From contig URMS01000018.1 in the NCBI GenBank assembly GCA_900548975.1, forward strand, positions 1 to 58,072: a stretch of 58,072 bases of DNA, given 5' to 3'. The number at the start of each line of letters is the position of its first letter. Position 1 is the first letter of the stretch. The position numbers and the translations under genes are program-made. Below the pieces are notes generated by a model. It was not told the origin of the DNA, ran no database searches, and saw nothing but the letters and a program-made list of their open reading frames with translations. Below, one piece after another: positions 24,069 through 33,032 of the stretch. This stretch comes from an uncultured Porphyromonadaceae bacterium (GTDB lineage: Bacteria > Bacteroidota > Bacteroidia > Bacteroidales > Muribaculaceae).

Positions 24069-24887
24069 ATGAAAACCACAAAAAAACGCTGTGTGCTGCC
24101 TGTTGTGATCGGTGCCGTAATAGTGGCATTGGTCGCCATCGGAATCTGCCGGCGCCACAGTATCGAAGGCGATACCTCTCTGGTGGCATCGTACGAGCGG
24201 CCGGACGGCGATACCCTCGCCGTAGCCATAGAAATGTCGCCGCTTACATACATTCTCGAGAACGATACCGCCGAAGGTTTCGACTATCTGATGCTGCGCG
24301 ATATGGCACGCGAACATGGCGTACCGGTCAAATTCCATCCATTCACTCAGCTCGACAAAGCGTTCGAAGACCTCAACGACCACAAGTACGATATTCTTGT
24401 GGCCTCGATGCCTTCCACCACTCCACTTAAGAAATATTTCCCGCTTACCGAGGCCGTCTACATCGACCGTCAGGTACTTGTGCAGCGCGCCGACTCATCG
24501 GGAGCGCCCATCAACGCACCCGAAGAACTGCGTGGCGATACGGTATGGATCGCCAAAGGAAAACCGTTCAAGACACGGTTGACGAATATGGCAAACGAGC
24601 TTGGCGACACCATCACCGTGCTTGTAGATCCCGAGCATTCTTCCGAACACCTGGCTATAATGACGGCTCTCGGACAAATAAAAAACGCTGTTGTCGGACG
24701 TGCCGTGGCACGACGTGTCGCCCGGCAGTATCCGCAACTCGACTACAGCACACCGATATCGCTGAGCCAGTTCCAGGTCTGGGCAGTGGCCCCCGGCGAC
24801 AGTGTGCTGGCCGATACTCTCAACAGGTGGATAGGCGAGTTCAAATGCACGCCACAGTACCGGGCATTGGCCGAGCGCTATCTATGA
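24069..24887 (+). CDS. Extracellular solute-binding protein, family 3
   Basis: The 272-residue protein has an N-terminal membrane anchor (about 8-27) and a type 3 periplasmic binding fold: LAVAIEMSPLTYI, GFDYLMLRDMA, YDILVASMPSTTPLKKYF (the polar-binding lobe) and LRGDTVWIAKGKPF. The fold also resembles the N-terminal part of the lytic transglycosylase MltF, but there is no transglycosylase domain here. No ABC permease genes are adjacent. Ligand unknown. Its stop overlaps the convergent radC stop. Confidence 0.85.
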   Translation: MKTTKKRCVLPVVIGAVIVALVAIGICRRHSIEGDTSLVASYERPDGDTLAVAIEMSPLTYILENDTAEGFDYLMLRDMAREHGVPVKFHPFTQLDKAFEDLNDHKYDILVASMPSTTPLKKYFPLTEAVYIDRQVLVQRADSSGAPINAPEELRGDTVWIAKGKPFKTRLTNMANELGDTITVLVDPEHSSEHLAIMTALGQIKNAVVGRAVARRVARQYPQLDYSTPISLSQFQVWAVAPGDSVLADTLNRWIGEFKCTPQYRALAERYL

Positions 24888-25598
24888 CGGCATAAGCCCC
24901 TCGTCGTTGAACGACATATAGCCCGTCGCGCCGACCACGATATGGTCGAGAACCCTGATGTCGAAATAGCGCGCGGCATCGACTATGCGCCGTGTGAGGT
25001 CGATATCGGGCTTACTGGGCCGCAGCTGCCCCGAAGGATGATTGTGAAACAATATCATGGCCGAGGCCTTGGCCAGCAAAGCCTCGCGCATTACAAGGCG
25101 TACATCGACAACAGTCTCTGCGATACCCCCCTGCCCTGCCCGGAACTCATGCATCGGCTTGAGATTGCGCTTAAGCAGCAGAACCCAGAATTCCTCGTGG
25201 TCGAGCTCGCTCATTCGCTGATACATATATTTATAGGCAGCCTGCGAGCTGGTCATCTGAGGATCGTCGAGCATCACAGCATCGGAAGCGGCACGTGCGC
25301 CAAGCTCGAGGGCTGCCATAAAGGTGAGAGCCTTGGCCGGACCGATGCCTTTATGGCGCTTCATGAATTCGCGGGCATCCATCGACGTGATCTTCGACAA
25401 ATGTCCCTTGTATTCGCCGAGAATTTCCTCGCACAGGCGTACAACGCTTTTGCCCTTTATCCCGGTGCTGAAAATGAGCGCCATGAGTTCGGCATCGGTA
25501 AGGCTCTTGATTCCATGACGCAGAGCCTTCTCGCGGGGTCGGGCCTCGCGGTCCATCTGCGAGATCAGCAGACCTTCGCTATAGTCCGGGCTGCTCAT
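24882..25598 (-). CDS. radC: RadC-family JAB/MPN domain protein
   Basis: The 238-residue protein has helix-hairpin-helix-like residues near the N-terminus (HKGIGPAKALTFMAALELGA). The metalloprotease-like JAB motif FHNHPSGQLRPSKPDIDLT follows, with both His and the Asp. Its old link to repair is doubtful and the role is unclear. The frame is open upstream, but the Met at 25598 gives a family-typical start and a four-base ATGA overlap with the glycosyltransferase. The 3' end overlaps the convergent gene by six bases. Confidence 0.92.
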   Translation of the reverse strand: MSSPDYSEGLLISQMDREARPREKALRHGIKSLTDAELMALIFSTGIKGKSVVRLCEEILGEYKGHLSKITSMDAREFMKRHKGIGPAKALTFMAALELGARAASDAVMLDDPQMTSSQAAYKYMYQRMSELDHEEFWVLLLKRNLKPMHEFRAGQGGIAETVVDVRLVMREALLAKASAMILFHNHPSGQLRPSKPDIDLTRRIVDAARYFDIRVLDHIVVGATGYMSFNDEGLMPS

Positions 25599-26602
25599 TT
25601 TCCTTTGCGGATAGATATTTCCTGCTCTATGTCGCGCCCTTTGCCAAGAATTATCTTGCGTGTGTAGGCATTGATGAAGCCAAGGCCGTAGCCACCGAGC
25701 TGTATGATGGCGGCAGGCACGGCAAGAAAGGCCACCTTGAGCAAATGTGTGCTCGCAAGAGCGCCTGCGAAAATGGCCAGAAAGTATACGGCAAGCGGAA
25801 GCAGGAACCACGGCGATATGAAGATTCCGAGCAATATCAGCGCCAGGGAGCCCAGCACAAAGACTGCCGGAAGCAGATGCACGGCCTTGAGTGAGCCGGG
25901 ATACAGCAGCTTGAGAGTGACACGCGACATGCCGAAAACATACACCTGACGGAAGAACTTGCGGAAATCGACACGGCGTTTGTGCCACACGGCAGCCGGG
26001 CGTATAAGCCCGATGCTGAAACCAGCACGGCGTATGCGGGTGCTCATGTCGATATCCTCGGAGAACATCTCGCGGAAGCCGCCGACCGCCTCGTATACCT
26101 TGCGGCTGAAGCCCATGTTGAATGTCCTCGGAGTGAATTTTTCGAGGCTCACCTTGCCGCCGCGTATACCGCCGGTGGTAAGGAATGAGGTCATGGAATA
26201 GTTTATGGCCTTTTGGGTATCTGTAAAGGAATCGTTGGCTGCATCGGGGCCTCCGAAACAGTCGAGCGGCCGGGCGTCGAGTTCGCGTGTGAGTGTCTCG
26301 AAATAAGTCGGCGGAATCACACAGTCGGAGTCGAAGAATATGAAGTAATCGCCGGTCGCGCGCTCCATGGCATAGTTGCGCGCTATGGAACGGCCCTCGT
26401 TTTCCTTGTAGTAATACCTCGCATTAAGACCACGGTCATTCACGGCCTTTTCCACAATTTCGCCGCAAGGGATGGTCGAGCCGTCCTCGGCTATCACCAG
26501 TTCGAAATTACGGCACGTCTGCTCAAGCAGACTGTCCACGAGGTCGCGGACCTCGGCCGGACGGTTGTAGACCGGTACTATTATCGAAAAACGCGGTGCC
26601 AT
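25595..26602 (-). CDS. Family 2 glycosyltransferase, membrane-bound
   Basis: The 335-residue inverting glycosyltransferase has a GT-A domain with SIIVPVYNRPAEV, AEDGS and the metal-binding FFDSD. The acceptor-site acid is in FSEDIDMSTRIRRAG. Two or more membrane segments lie in the C-terminal third. Donor and acceptor sugars are unknown. It is coupled to nspC upstream and radC downstream by overlaps of one and four bases. Confidence 0.9.
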   Translation of the reverse strand: MAPRFSIIVPVYNRPAEVRDLVDSLLEQTCRNFELVIAEDGSTIPCGEIVEKAVNDRGLNARYYYKENEGRSIARNYAMERATGDYFIFFDSDCVIPPTYFETLTRELDARPLDCFGGPDAANDSFTDTQKAINYSMTSFLTTGGIRGGKVSLEKFTPRTFNMGFSRKVYEAVGGFREMFSEDIDMSTRIRRAGFSIGLIRPAAVWHKRRVDFRKFFRQVYVFGMSRVTLKLLYPGSLKAVHLLPAVFVLGSLALILLGIFISPWFLLPLAVYFLAIFAGALASTHLLKVAFLAVPAAIIQLGGYGLGFINAYTRKIILGKGRDIEQEISIRKGK

Positions 26603-27735
26603 CAGCTCATTCGGTTTTTATAGTCCTCGTAGTCGAAACGACGCAGATACTCGCACTGTCCGTCGCGGCGGCACAGCACCAGGTCAGGATGGTGGACGCC
26701 GTTGAACATCGTGGTCTTGACGGTAGTATAGTGGTTCATGTCGCAAAGCGTCAGGCGGTCGCCGACCTCGAGAGGGCGCTCAAAGTAGTAATCGCCCATG
26801 AAGTCGCCGCTCAGGCACGAATTTCCGCCCAGACGATAGACCACGCCGGTCGACTGCTCACGCGGCACTTCCTCGCGCACGGCCGGACGGTATGGCATCT
26901 CGAGAGTGTCGGGCATATGGCATGCGAACGACACATCGAGAATGGCGGTAGTGACGCCGTCGTTGCATACTATATCGACCACCGATGCTACAAGATCGCC
27001 CGTGCGCCATGTGAAGGCGCTTCCGGGTTCGAGAATCACCTGAAGGCCGGGATGCCGCTGACGGAAATCGCGGATAAGCGATATAAGATGGTCGGTGTCG
27101 TAGCCCTCGCGGGTCATGAGATGGCCGCCGCCGAAGTTGACCCACTTGAGTGCGGGCAACAGATGGCCGAACTGAGCCTCGAAAGCCTCGAGCACCTTGG
27201 CAAGATCGTAGCTGGTCGACTCGCACAGCGCGTGGAAGTGGAGACCTTCTACACCCGCAGGCACGCCGTCGGCCAGCGCGGAGGCGTCCACGCCGAATCG
27301 CGAACCCGGCAGAGCGGGATTGTAGAGATCTGTCTCTATGACCGAGCATTTGGGGTTCACGCGCAGACCGGCCGATGCCGCCGACTGCGCCGTCTTCTCC
27401 GCAAAGCGCTTGTACTGGCTCAGGGAGTTGAAGGTGATGTGCGAACTCAGACGCAGAAAGGTATCGATATTGGCATCGGTATAGGCCGGCGTGAACGAGT
27501 GTATCTCGCCGCCCATATGCTCGGCACCAAGAAGAAGCTCGTTGACCGAACTGGCCGTGCAGTTGCGGCAATACTCCCGCACGATGTCGAATGTGCGCCA
27601 CAAGGCGTTGGCCTTGAAAGCCATGATGATGTCGGCACCCGACTCGCGGCTTACCCGGCTTATAAGCTCGAGATTGGCGCGAAGACGGTCCTCATACACT
27701 ATAAAAAAAGGAGTGGGGAGCTCTCGTTCGGTCAT
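26602..27735 (-). CDS. nspC: Carboxynorspermidine/carboxyspermidine decarboxylase
   Basis: The 377-residue PLP enzyme of the alanine-racemase fold makes norspermidine or spermidine in the alternative polyamine pathway. The PLP lysine is K41 in MAFKANAL. LHFHALCESTSYDLAKVLEA, WVNFGGGHLMT and GGNSCLSGD are typical of NspC. The partner dehydrogenase is not in the window. It overlaps pcrA by four bases. Confidence 0.93.
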   Translation of the reverse strand: MTERELPTPFFIVYEDRLRANLELISRVSRESGADIIMAFKANALWRTFDIVREYCRNCTASSVNELLLGAEHMGGEIHSFTPAYTDANIDTFLRLSSHITFNSLSQYKRFAEKTAQSAASAGLRVNPKCSVIETDLYNPALPGSRFGVDASALADGVPAGVEGLHFHALCESTSYDLAKVLEAFEAQFGHLLPALKWVNFGGGHLMTREGYDTDHLISLIRDFRQRHPGLQVILEPGSAFTWRTGDLVASVVDIVCNDGVTTAILDVSFACHMPDTLEMPYRPAVREEVPREQSTGVVYRLGGNSCLSGDFMGDYYFERPLEVGDRLTLCDMNHYTTVKTTMFNGVHHPDLVLCRRDGQCEYLRRFDYEDYKNRMS

Positions 27736-30035
27736 AGTATCTTGAATTTAGCGAATTTTAGCAGTAGTTTGCGCACCTGTCCGTCCGACTCGAAGCGGAC
27801 GGCAATGCGGTGGTCGGGGCTGTCGGTGTCGATCATGTCGATAACGCCGTTCTGGAAGGTAGGATGGAATATCCGCATGCCGGGGCTGAGTTCTGCCGCC
27901 GTATGCATCACACAGTCGCCCGACGATGCGGCGGAAGCCTTGGGCTGTGATGCCGGGCGTGGTGCGGCGGTATCCGCTTGCTCTATAATCACCCTCCGTG
28001 GACGCGGAGCCGGCTCTGTACGCTCGCGATAGGTGGGTTCGGGCCGGTTGAAGTCGCTGCGGCCGCCTCCGGCCACAGTGCGCAGGAAACGGCGGTCGAT
28101 ATCGGCGATGAAGCGCGACGGCAGACGGTTGACGGTCTGACCGTTCACGGTACGGCGCGCGGCATAGCTTATCATGCAGAAACGTCTCGCACGTGTTATG
28201 GCCACATACATCAGACGCCTCTCCTCCTCGATCTCGCGGGTGCTGCGGCACATGCCCGACGGAAAAAGATCTTCCTCGGCGCCGACAATAAACACGCAGT
28301 CGAACTCCAGACCCTTGGCCGAATGGATGGTCATAAGAGTGATGGTCTCGTCGCCGGCCTCTGCGGTATCCTGGTCGGTGAGCAGCGATACTTCGGCAAG
28401 GAAATCGGCCATGCCCCGATGCTCGTCGCCCTGCTCGCGTGCCAGTTTCTGGAAATTGTCCACGGCATTGAGAAGTTCGAGGAGGTTGTCGCGTTTGCTG
28501 ACAGTCTCGGGAGTGTTCTCGCTCATGTATTCCTTGAGCAATCCCGTTCCCTCATATATTTTTTTTGCAAGCTCGGCAGCCGACTTGTTCGGCGCCATGC
28601 GCACAAACGACATGAGCAGATCGGTGAATCCTTTGAGCTTGGTGAGGGTGCCTTTGTTCACATTCAGTCCGGCGGCCGCCGGATCAAGAAGAACCCGGTA
28701 TATGCTCGTACCGGCTGCGACAGCCGCCGACACAAGCTTGTTGACAGTAGTGTCGCCGATACCCCGCTTGGGAGTGTTGATGATACGGCGCAGAGCCTCG
28801 TCGTCGTCGGGATTGACAGCCAGGCGGAAATAGCTCACGGCATCTTTAACCTCCTTGCGCTGATAGAATGCCAGGCCGCCGAACACGCGATATGCAAGAT
28901 TGCGGTTGCGCAGCGCCTCCTCTATCACACGGCTCTGCGCGTTGGTGCGATAGAGCACTGCAATCTCGCTAAGCGGAGTCTTGTAGCGCATCCTCACAGC
29001 GGCGACACGTGCGGCAACGGCATAGGCCTCTTCGTATTCGTTGTACGACTTGAGAACCTCGATGAGCTCGCCGTCGCTCTTGTTGGAGAATACATTTTTG
29101 GGTATCTGCTCGCGGTTGGCCTCGATGAGGGAGTTGGCCGCGCCGATGATGTTGCGGGTGGAGCGGTAGTTTTCCTCGAGCTTGAAAGTGCGCTGCCGCG
29201 GGAAGCTTTTCCTGAAGTCGAGAATATTGCGGATATTGGCCCCGCGGAACGAATAGATGCTCTGGGCATCGTCGCCCACCACACACAGCTGCTCGGCGCT
29301 GCCACAGAGCTGCCGCACTATCATGTGCTGGGCGAAATTGGTGTCCTGATACTCGTCGACCAGCACATAGCTGAAATACCCGCTGAAATGGGCCAGTACG
29401 TCGGGATTGTCGCGGAAAAGCACATTGGTATAGTACAGCAGATCGTCGAAATCCATGGCGCCGGCTATGCGGCAGCGGTCGCGGTAGATACGGAAAATCT
29501 CGTGGACACGTCCGCGGCCCGCATCGGCATCGCTTCGCACCAGAGCGCGGTCGGCGGCATAGTCCTCGGGCGAATAAAGCTGGTTCTTGGCAAAGGATAT
29601 AGCCGAGGCCACCTGCCCGGGACGATATACCTTATCGTCGAGCTGCAGCTCGCGTATGATGCTTTTGATGAGCGACTTGGAGTCGGAGGCATCGTAGATG
29701 GTGAAATTCGGCTTATAGCCTATGCGCTCGGCATACATGCGTAGGAAGCGCGAGAACACTGAGTGGAAGGTGCCCATCCACAGGCGCGAGGCCGTGTCGG
29801 AGCCTACAAGGACCTGTATGCGCTCGCGCATCTCGCTGGCAGCCTTGTTGGTAAAGGTGAGCGCCAGTATCCTCGACGGATTATGACCGTTGGCGAGCAG
29901 GTGCACTATCTTGTAGGTGAGCACTCGCGTCTTACCCGAGCCGGCACCGGCTATGACAAGCTCCGGACCGTCGAGATATTCGACGGCCGCGCGCTGCTGC
30001 TCGTTGAGCTGCGACAGATAATCCCCGGCTGCCAT
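27732..30035 (-). CDS. pcrA: ATP-dependent 3'-5' DNA helicase, UvrD/PcrA family
   Basis: The 767-residue SF1A helicase acts in repair and replication-fork handling. Walker A GAGSGKT is at 30-36, motif Ia is TFTNKAASEMRERI, motif II is DEYQDTN, motif III is GDDAQSIYSFRGA, motif V is MTIHSAKGLEFD and motif VI is VAITRAR. The C-terminus ends in a conserved short domain (GMRIFHPTFQNGVI). The start six bases after the DUF4250 stop shows cotranscription. Confidence 0.95.
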   Translation of the reverse strand: MAAGDYLSQLNEQQRAAVEYLDGPELVIAGAGSGKTRVLTYKIVHLLANGHNPSRILALTFTNKAASEMRERIQVLVGSDTASRLWMGTFHSVFSRFLRMYAERIGYKPNFTIYDASDSKSLIKSIIRELQLDDKVYRPGQVASAISFAKNQLYSPEDYAADRALVRSDADAGRGRVHEIFRIYRDRCRIAGAMDFDDLLYYTNVLFRDNPDVLAHFSGYFSYVLVDEYQDTNFAQHMIVRQLCGSAEQLCVVGDDAQSIYSFRGANIRNILDFRKSFPRQRTFKLEENYRSTRNIIGAANSLIEANREQIPKNVFSNKSDGELIEVLKSYNEYEEAYAVAARVAAVRMRYKTPLSEIAVLYRTNAQSRVIEEALRNRNLAYRVFGGLAFYQRKEVKDAVSYFRLAVNPDDDEALRRIINTPKRGIGDTTVNKLVSAAVAAGTSIYRVLLDPAAAGLNVNKGTLTKLKGFTDLLMSFVRMAPNKSAAELAKKIYEGTGLLKEYMSENTPETVSKRDNLLELLNAVDNFQKLAREQGDEHRGMADFLAEVSLLTDQDTAEAGDETITLMTIHSAKGLEFDCVFIVGAEEDLFPSGMCRSTREIEEERRLMYVAITRARRFCMISYAARRTVNGQTVNRLPSRFIADIDRRFLRTVAGGGRSDFNRPEPTYRERTEPAPRPRRVIIEQADTAAPRPASQPKASAASSGDCVMHTAAELSPGMRIFHPTFQNGVIDMIDTDSPDHRIAVRFESDGQVRKLLLKFAKFKIL

Positions 30036-30041
30036 GGACTA

Positions 30042-30218
30042 TTATCGGAACTGGTTTATTTCGGGCATATATTCGAATCCGGCACCTGCGAGTGTGGCTT
30101 CAAGCGCGGCACGCTCCACACCGAGATCGGTGCAGAGAGCGTCGAGGCGGTCGTATTCGTCCCGAAGTTTGGTATTAATATAGCTCAGAAGTATAAAGGG
30201 GTCTTTGGGTAAATCCAT
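30042..30218 (-). CDS. DUF4250 domain protein, 58 residues
   Basis: This short gene encodes MDLPKDPFILLSYINTKLRD with a continuation DEYDRLDALCTDLGVERA, and ends in NQFR. The LPKDP..LLS.IN.KLRD pattern is that of DUF4250, a small family of unknown function found in many anaerobes. It sits 39 bases after the permease and six bases before pcrA. The tight spacing and family match make it a real gene. Confidence 0.85.
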   Translation of the reverse strand: MDLPKDPFILLSYINTKLRDEYDRLDALCTDLGVERAALEATLAGAGFEYMPEINQFR

Positions 30219-30257
30219 AGCGGTAAAAAGCAGTAGAAAGCCGCCCGACAGTGCCGG

Positions 30258-31187
30258 TCAGACACTGCGGGCAAGATATTTATTGATATTCTCACCCACC
30301 CACAGGCCGCCTATGATAAGGACTATGCCCACGCAGCCAAGAAGGGTGATACGCTCGCCGAGCACCACGGCCGATACCAACAGAGTGATTATAGACTGCA
30401 GATACATGTAGTTGTTGGCTTTGACAGCGCCCACCTGGCGGACGGTGACAGCCCATAGCACGTAGGCGATAGTCGAGGCGCCCAGACCGAGAAAGAGGAT
30501 GTTGCCGTAGACCTGCGGACGCTGCAGAGCCTCGAGCAGATCGACGGTATTGTGCTCATAGATGAGGAACGGTATCGAGGTAATGAGCCCGTAGAAGAAT
30601 GTCTTGCGGGTGATGAACCACACGTCGTAGCCGGCGTTGAGACGCCTGAGCACCAGCGAGTAGATCGACCAGCTGAAAGCTGCCGCCAGCGACAGAAAGT
30701 CGCCCAGCGGACGGACCTCGAGCGACGAGGAGCTGTTGAATACCACACACGCCACACCCATGATGGCGATAGCCGATCCTACCCAGGTGCCTATGCCGAG
30801 CTTCTCGGTCTTGTACACCGACGCCACGAGCAGGGCCGTGATGAGCGGCGACATAGACGTGAGCAGCGACACATTGGTAGTGAGGGTATATTCGAGCGCC
30901 GTATTCTCGGCTATGAAATAAAGAGAACCAGCGCACAGGCCACACACGGCAAAGAGAAGTTCGTCGCGCAGATTATGGGCCAGGAACTTGCGGTGATTGA
31001 GACACACTATCAGCAGATAGGCCAGTAGAAAACGAAGCACGTAGATCTCAACCGGGCCGAGACCGTTGTCGAGCAACACCTTCGACGACACGAAGGAATA
31101 ACCCCACATTGATACCGTAATGACACCTGCTATGTGCCCCAAAACGGTGCCACCAAGCATTTTCGACCGGTTGTTAAAACTCGACAT
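30258..31187 (-). CDS. EamA/DMT-superfamily transporter
   Basis: The 309-residue inner-membrane protein has about ten membrane segments in two EamA halves (VITVSMWGYSFVSSKVLL and later GDFLSLAAAFSWSIYSLVLR). It is probably a metabolite exporter or importer of unknown substrate. It is the first gene of the minus-strand string that leads to radC. A possible -7 box TACTTTTGC lies at the complement of 31214-31222. Confidence 0.9.
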   Translation of the reverse strand: MSSFNNRSKMLGGTVLGHIAGVITVSMWGYSFVSSKVLLDNGLGPVEIYVLRFLLAYLLIVCLNHRKFLAHNLRDELLFAVCGLCAGSLYFIAENTALEYTLTTNVSLLTSMSPLITALLVASVYKTEKLGIGTWVGSAIAIMGVACVVFNSSSSLEVRPLGDFLSLAAAFSWSIYSLVLRRLNAGYDVWFITRKTFFYGLITSIPFLIYEHNTVDLLEALQRPQVYGNILFLGLGASTIAYVLWAVTVRQVGAVKANNYMYLQSIITLLVSAVVLGERITLLGCVGIVLIIGGLWVGENINKYLARSV

Positions 31188-31270
31188 AGTTATCGTGCGT
31201 TGTTGTTTTACTTATGCAAAAGTAGCAATTTTTCGTCAAATCCACGTCACTGCTCCACTGAAAAAGCAAA

Positions 31271-31300
31271 CGTCCGGAAACCTGGGAAGGCTTCCGGACG
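31271..31300. terminator. Bidirectional hairpin terminator
   Basis: CGTCCGGAA (31271-31279) pairs perfectly with TTCCGGACG (31292-31300) around a 12-base loop, with A and T tracts on the sides. It lies in the 130-base gap in front of the DMT permease gene, downstream of the TM2 gene stop. Confidence 0.7.
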
Positions 31301-31317
31301 CAAAAGTGGAGATGTTA

Positions 31318-31725
31318 TCAGAACAGGGGGAATGTGGAATTGGTGGTGACGTATTTCTGGCGGAAAGAATCGTTGGTCATGCAGAGCATGAGGATACCCT
31401 GGATGAAAGTAACGATTTCCCACAGACCGCAGGTAATGATAGTGAGGCCGATGGTGATGAGACCGGCGCCGGTCTTACCGAGATAGAAATACTGTATGCC
31501 GAGACCACCGAGAAAGATGGCCAGAAGAGCGGCCACGCCACGGCTCTTGCCTTCGGGGCCACAGTCGAAAAGATTATTACCGGATGTTTCTGAGTACATA
31601 GGAGGGGGTACCTGTTGATTGTTATTGCCTGAGAATTTATTGTCGCCCGAGAAGCTGTTGCCGCAGTTGGAGCAGAACTGGGCATAGTCCTCGTTGTACT
31701 GATGGCATGAGGGACATTGTTTCAT
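31318..31725 (-). CDS. Zinc-ribbon TM2-domain membrane protein
   Basis: The 135-residue protein has a four-Cys zinc ribbon (CPSCHQ and CSNCGNS) and a Ser/Asn/Pro-rich linker. The TM2 domain (about 60-120) has two membrane helices joined by a short turn, with LAIFLGGLGIQYFYLGKTGAG and a Trp-containing second helix. TM2 proteins are widespread small membrane proteins of unknown role. It lies 14 bases after the GH76 gene, so the two are probably cotranscribed. Confidence 0.88.
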   Translation of the reverse strand: MKQCPSCHQYNEDYAQFCSNCGNSFSGDNKFSGNNNQQVPPPMYSETSGNNLFDCGPEGKSRGVAALLAIFLGGLGIQYFYLGKTGAGLITIGLTIITCGLWEIVTFIQGILMLCMTNDSFRQKYVTTNSTFPLF

Positions 31726-31739
31726 AGCAGAATATGTTG

Positions 31740-32942
31740 TTATTGATTATTGTGATTATCCTTGGGTGAAATCTCGCCTCTGAGTATGGCGGCGCGGGCA
31801 TAGAATTCGGGTATGCACGCGGCGTCGAGAAGCCACTTAGGCTGCTGCGACTCATCGGTCTGGCCGCTCCAGTCGTGATAGTACAGGCCGACCTTGTCGC
31901 GGCAGTTGTCCCATGCATAGTCGAGACCCCGGAGTACTTCGTCGATATACTTGGAATCGCCGGTAACCTTGTAGAGATCGTCGTAGCCGCGGAACAGCAC
32001 AAGATAGAACCACGGAAGATTCTCAGCATAGGGGATACCGTCCTTATTATGCTTGACGAACACCTTGTAGCTTCCTTCGGCAAGGAATTTGGCGTTGTCG
32101 AGATACTTCTGCTCTCCGGTATAATTGTAGAGCCGCACGGCAGACTGAAGAAGTGTACCCGTGTTGTAGGTATAGAGGTCGGGCGACACGGCCTCTGCGG
32201 TTGTACTCCAGGAGTTCCATACCACACCGTTTTCAGGATCTTTCAGATATTTGTCGATCCAGTTATAGAATTTCTTGCCGGTCTCGAGATAATATGGATC
32301 TTTGGTGGCTTCGTAAAGCTTGAGAGCCAGGACCATCGCCTTGCCGTTGGAGCATGCCGGCTTCTGGTCGCGTACGCCCTCAAGCCATGAAACGCCTCCT
32401 TCGAAGTCCTCGCTCCATCCGCTGAGGATAAAAGTGAGCACCTGCTTGGCTTTTTCGAGATAGCGCTCATTGCCTGTGGCCATATACGAATCGATATAGT
32501 CGATACCTACGAGTCCGTTGTCATCGTAATAGCGGTCTACTTTGCCGAATTCCACCGGATATGCCTGGTAGCCAAAAGGAGTGCGGGTGGTGTCGTAGTA
32601 TTTTTCGACTGCCATGACCATCGAATCGACATACTTGGTATATTTTTCGGGATTTATCTTTGCCAGCTCCACTGCCGACGAGAAAACGCCGCTCATGGGC
32701 CAGAGATAGGATACTTCCTGAGCCTGTCGGGTCGAATCGTTGAAATAAGTCAGATCCGGACGGTAACTGTTGGGATAATATTCCGAAAACAGGCCATACT
32801 GAGGCGCGCGGTAAAGTTCCCACACGGTCTGAAACATTTCCTCGGCGCGGTCGAGGTTCGGTGTCGGTTTTTCATCGGCGGGAGTGCCTGTACATGCCGC
32901 GATAGATACAGATAGAAGGATAGGAATGAATAGTTTTTTCAT
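31740..32942 (-). CDS. Glycoside hydrolase family 76 lipoprotein (alpha-1,6-mannanase type)
   Basis: The 400-residue protein has a lipoprotein signal with C17 in the lipobox SIAACTG, so it is probably at the cell surface. The GH76 catalytic pair is D140-D141 in DRYYDDNGLVGIDY. WPMSGVFSSAVELAK, ACSNGKAMVLALKLYE and YTYNTGTLLQSAVRLY also fit. The family cuts alpha-1,6-mannan backbones such as yeast mannan. No SusC/SusD pair is nearby, so it is a solitary enzyme rather than part of a full utilisation locus. Confidence 0.9.
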   Translation of the reverse strand: MKKLFIPILLSVSIAACTGTPADEKPTPNLDRAEEMFQTVWELYRAPQYGLFSEYYPNSYRPDLTYFNDSTRQAQEVSYLWPMSGVFSSAVELAKINPEKYTKYVDSMVMAVEKYYDTTRTPFGYQAYPVEFGKVDRYYDDNGLVGIDYIDSYMATGNERYLEKAKQVLTFILSGWSEDFEGGVSWLEGVRDQKPACSNGKAMVLALKLYEATKDPYYLETGKKFYNWIDKYLKDPENGVVWNSWSTTAEAVSPDLYTYNTGTLLQSAVRLYNYTGEQKYLDNAKFLAEGSYKVFVKHNKDGIPYAENLPWFYLVLFRGYDDLYKVTGDSKYIDEVLRGLDYAWDNCRDKVGLYYHDWSGQTDESQQPKWLLDAACIPEFYARAAILRGEISPKDNHNNQ

Positions 32943-32992
32943 ATGCCGCTATGTGAATGGATCGGTTTTTGAATTTTGATTGTAATAATATG

Positions 32993-33023
32993 CAAAAATA
33001 CACAAAAGGCTAAATTTCGGCAA
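32993..33023 (-). promoter_or_regulatory. Promoter of the GH76 gene
   Basis: On the minus strand, TTG (complement of 33021-33023) and TATTTTTG (complement of 32993-33000) are exactly 20 bases apart. The gene starts about 50 bases downstream. Confidence 0.75.
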
Positions 33024-33032
33024 ACCTTATGC

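Noticed and set aside
27978..29744. 588-codon plus-strand frame opposite pcrA
   Set aside because: Antisense shadow. The minus strand has all helicase motifs.
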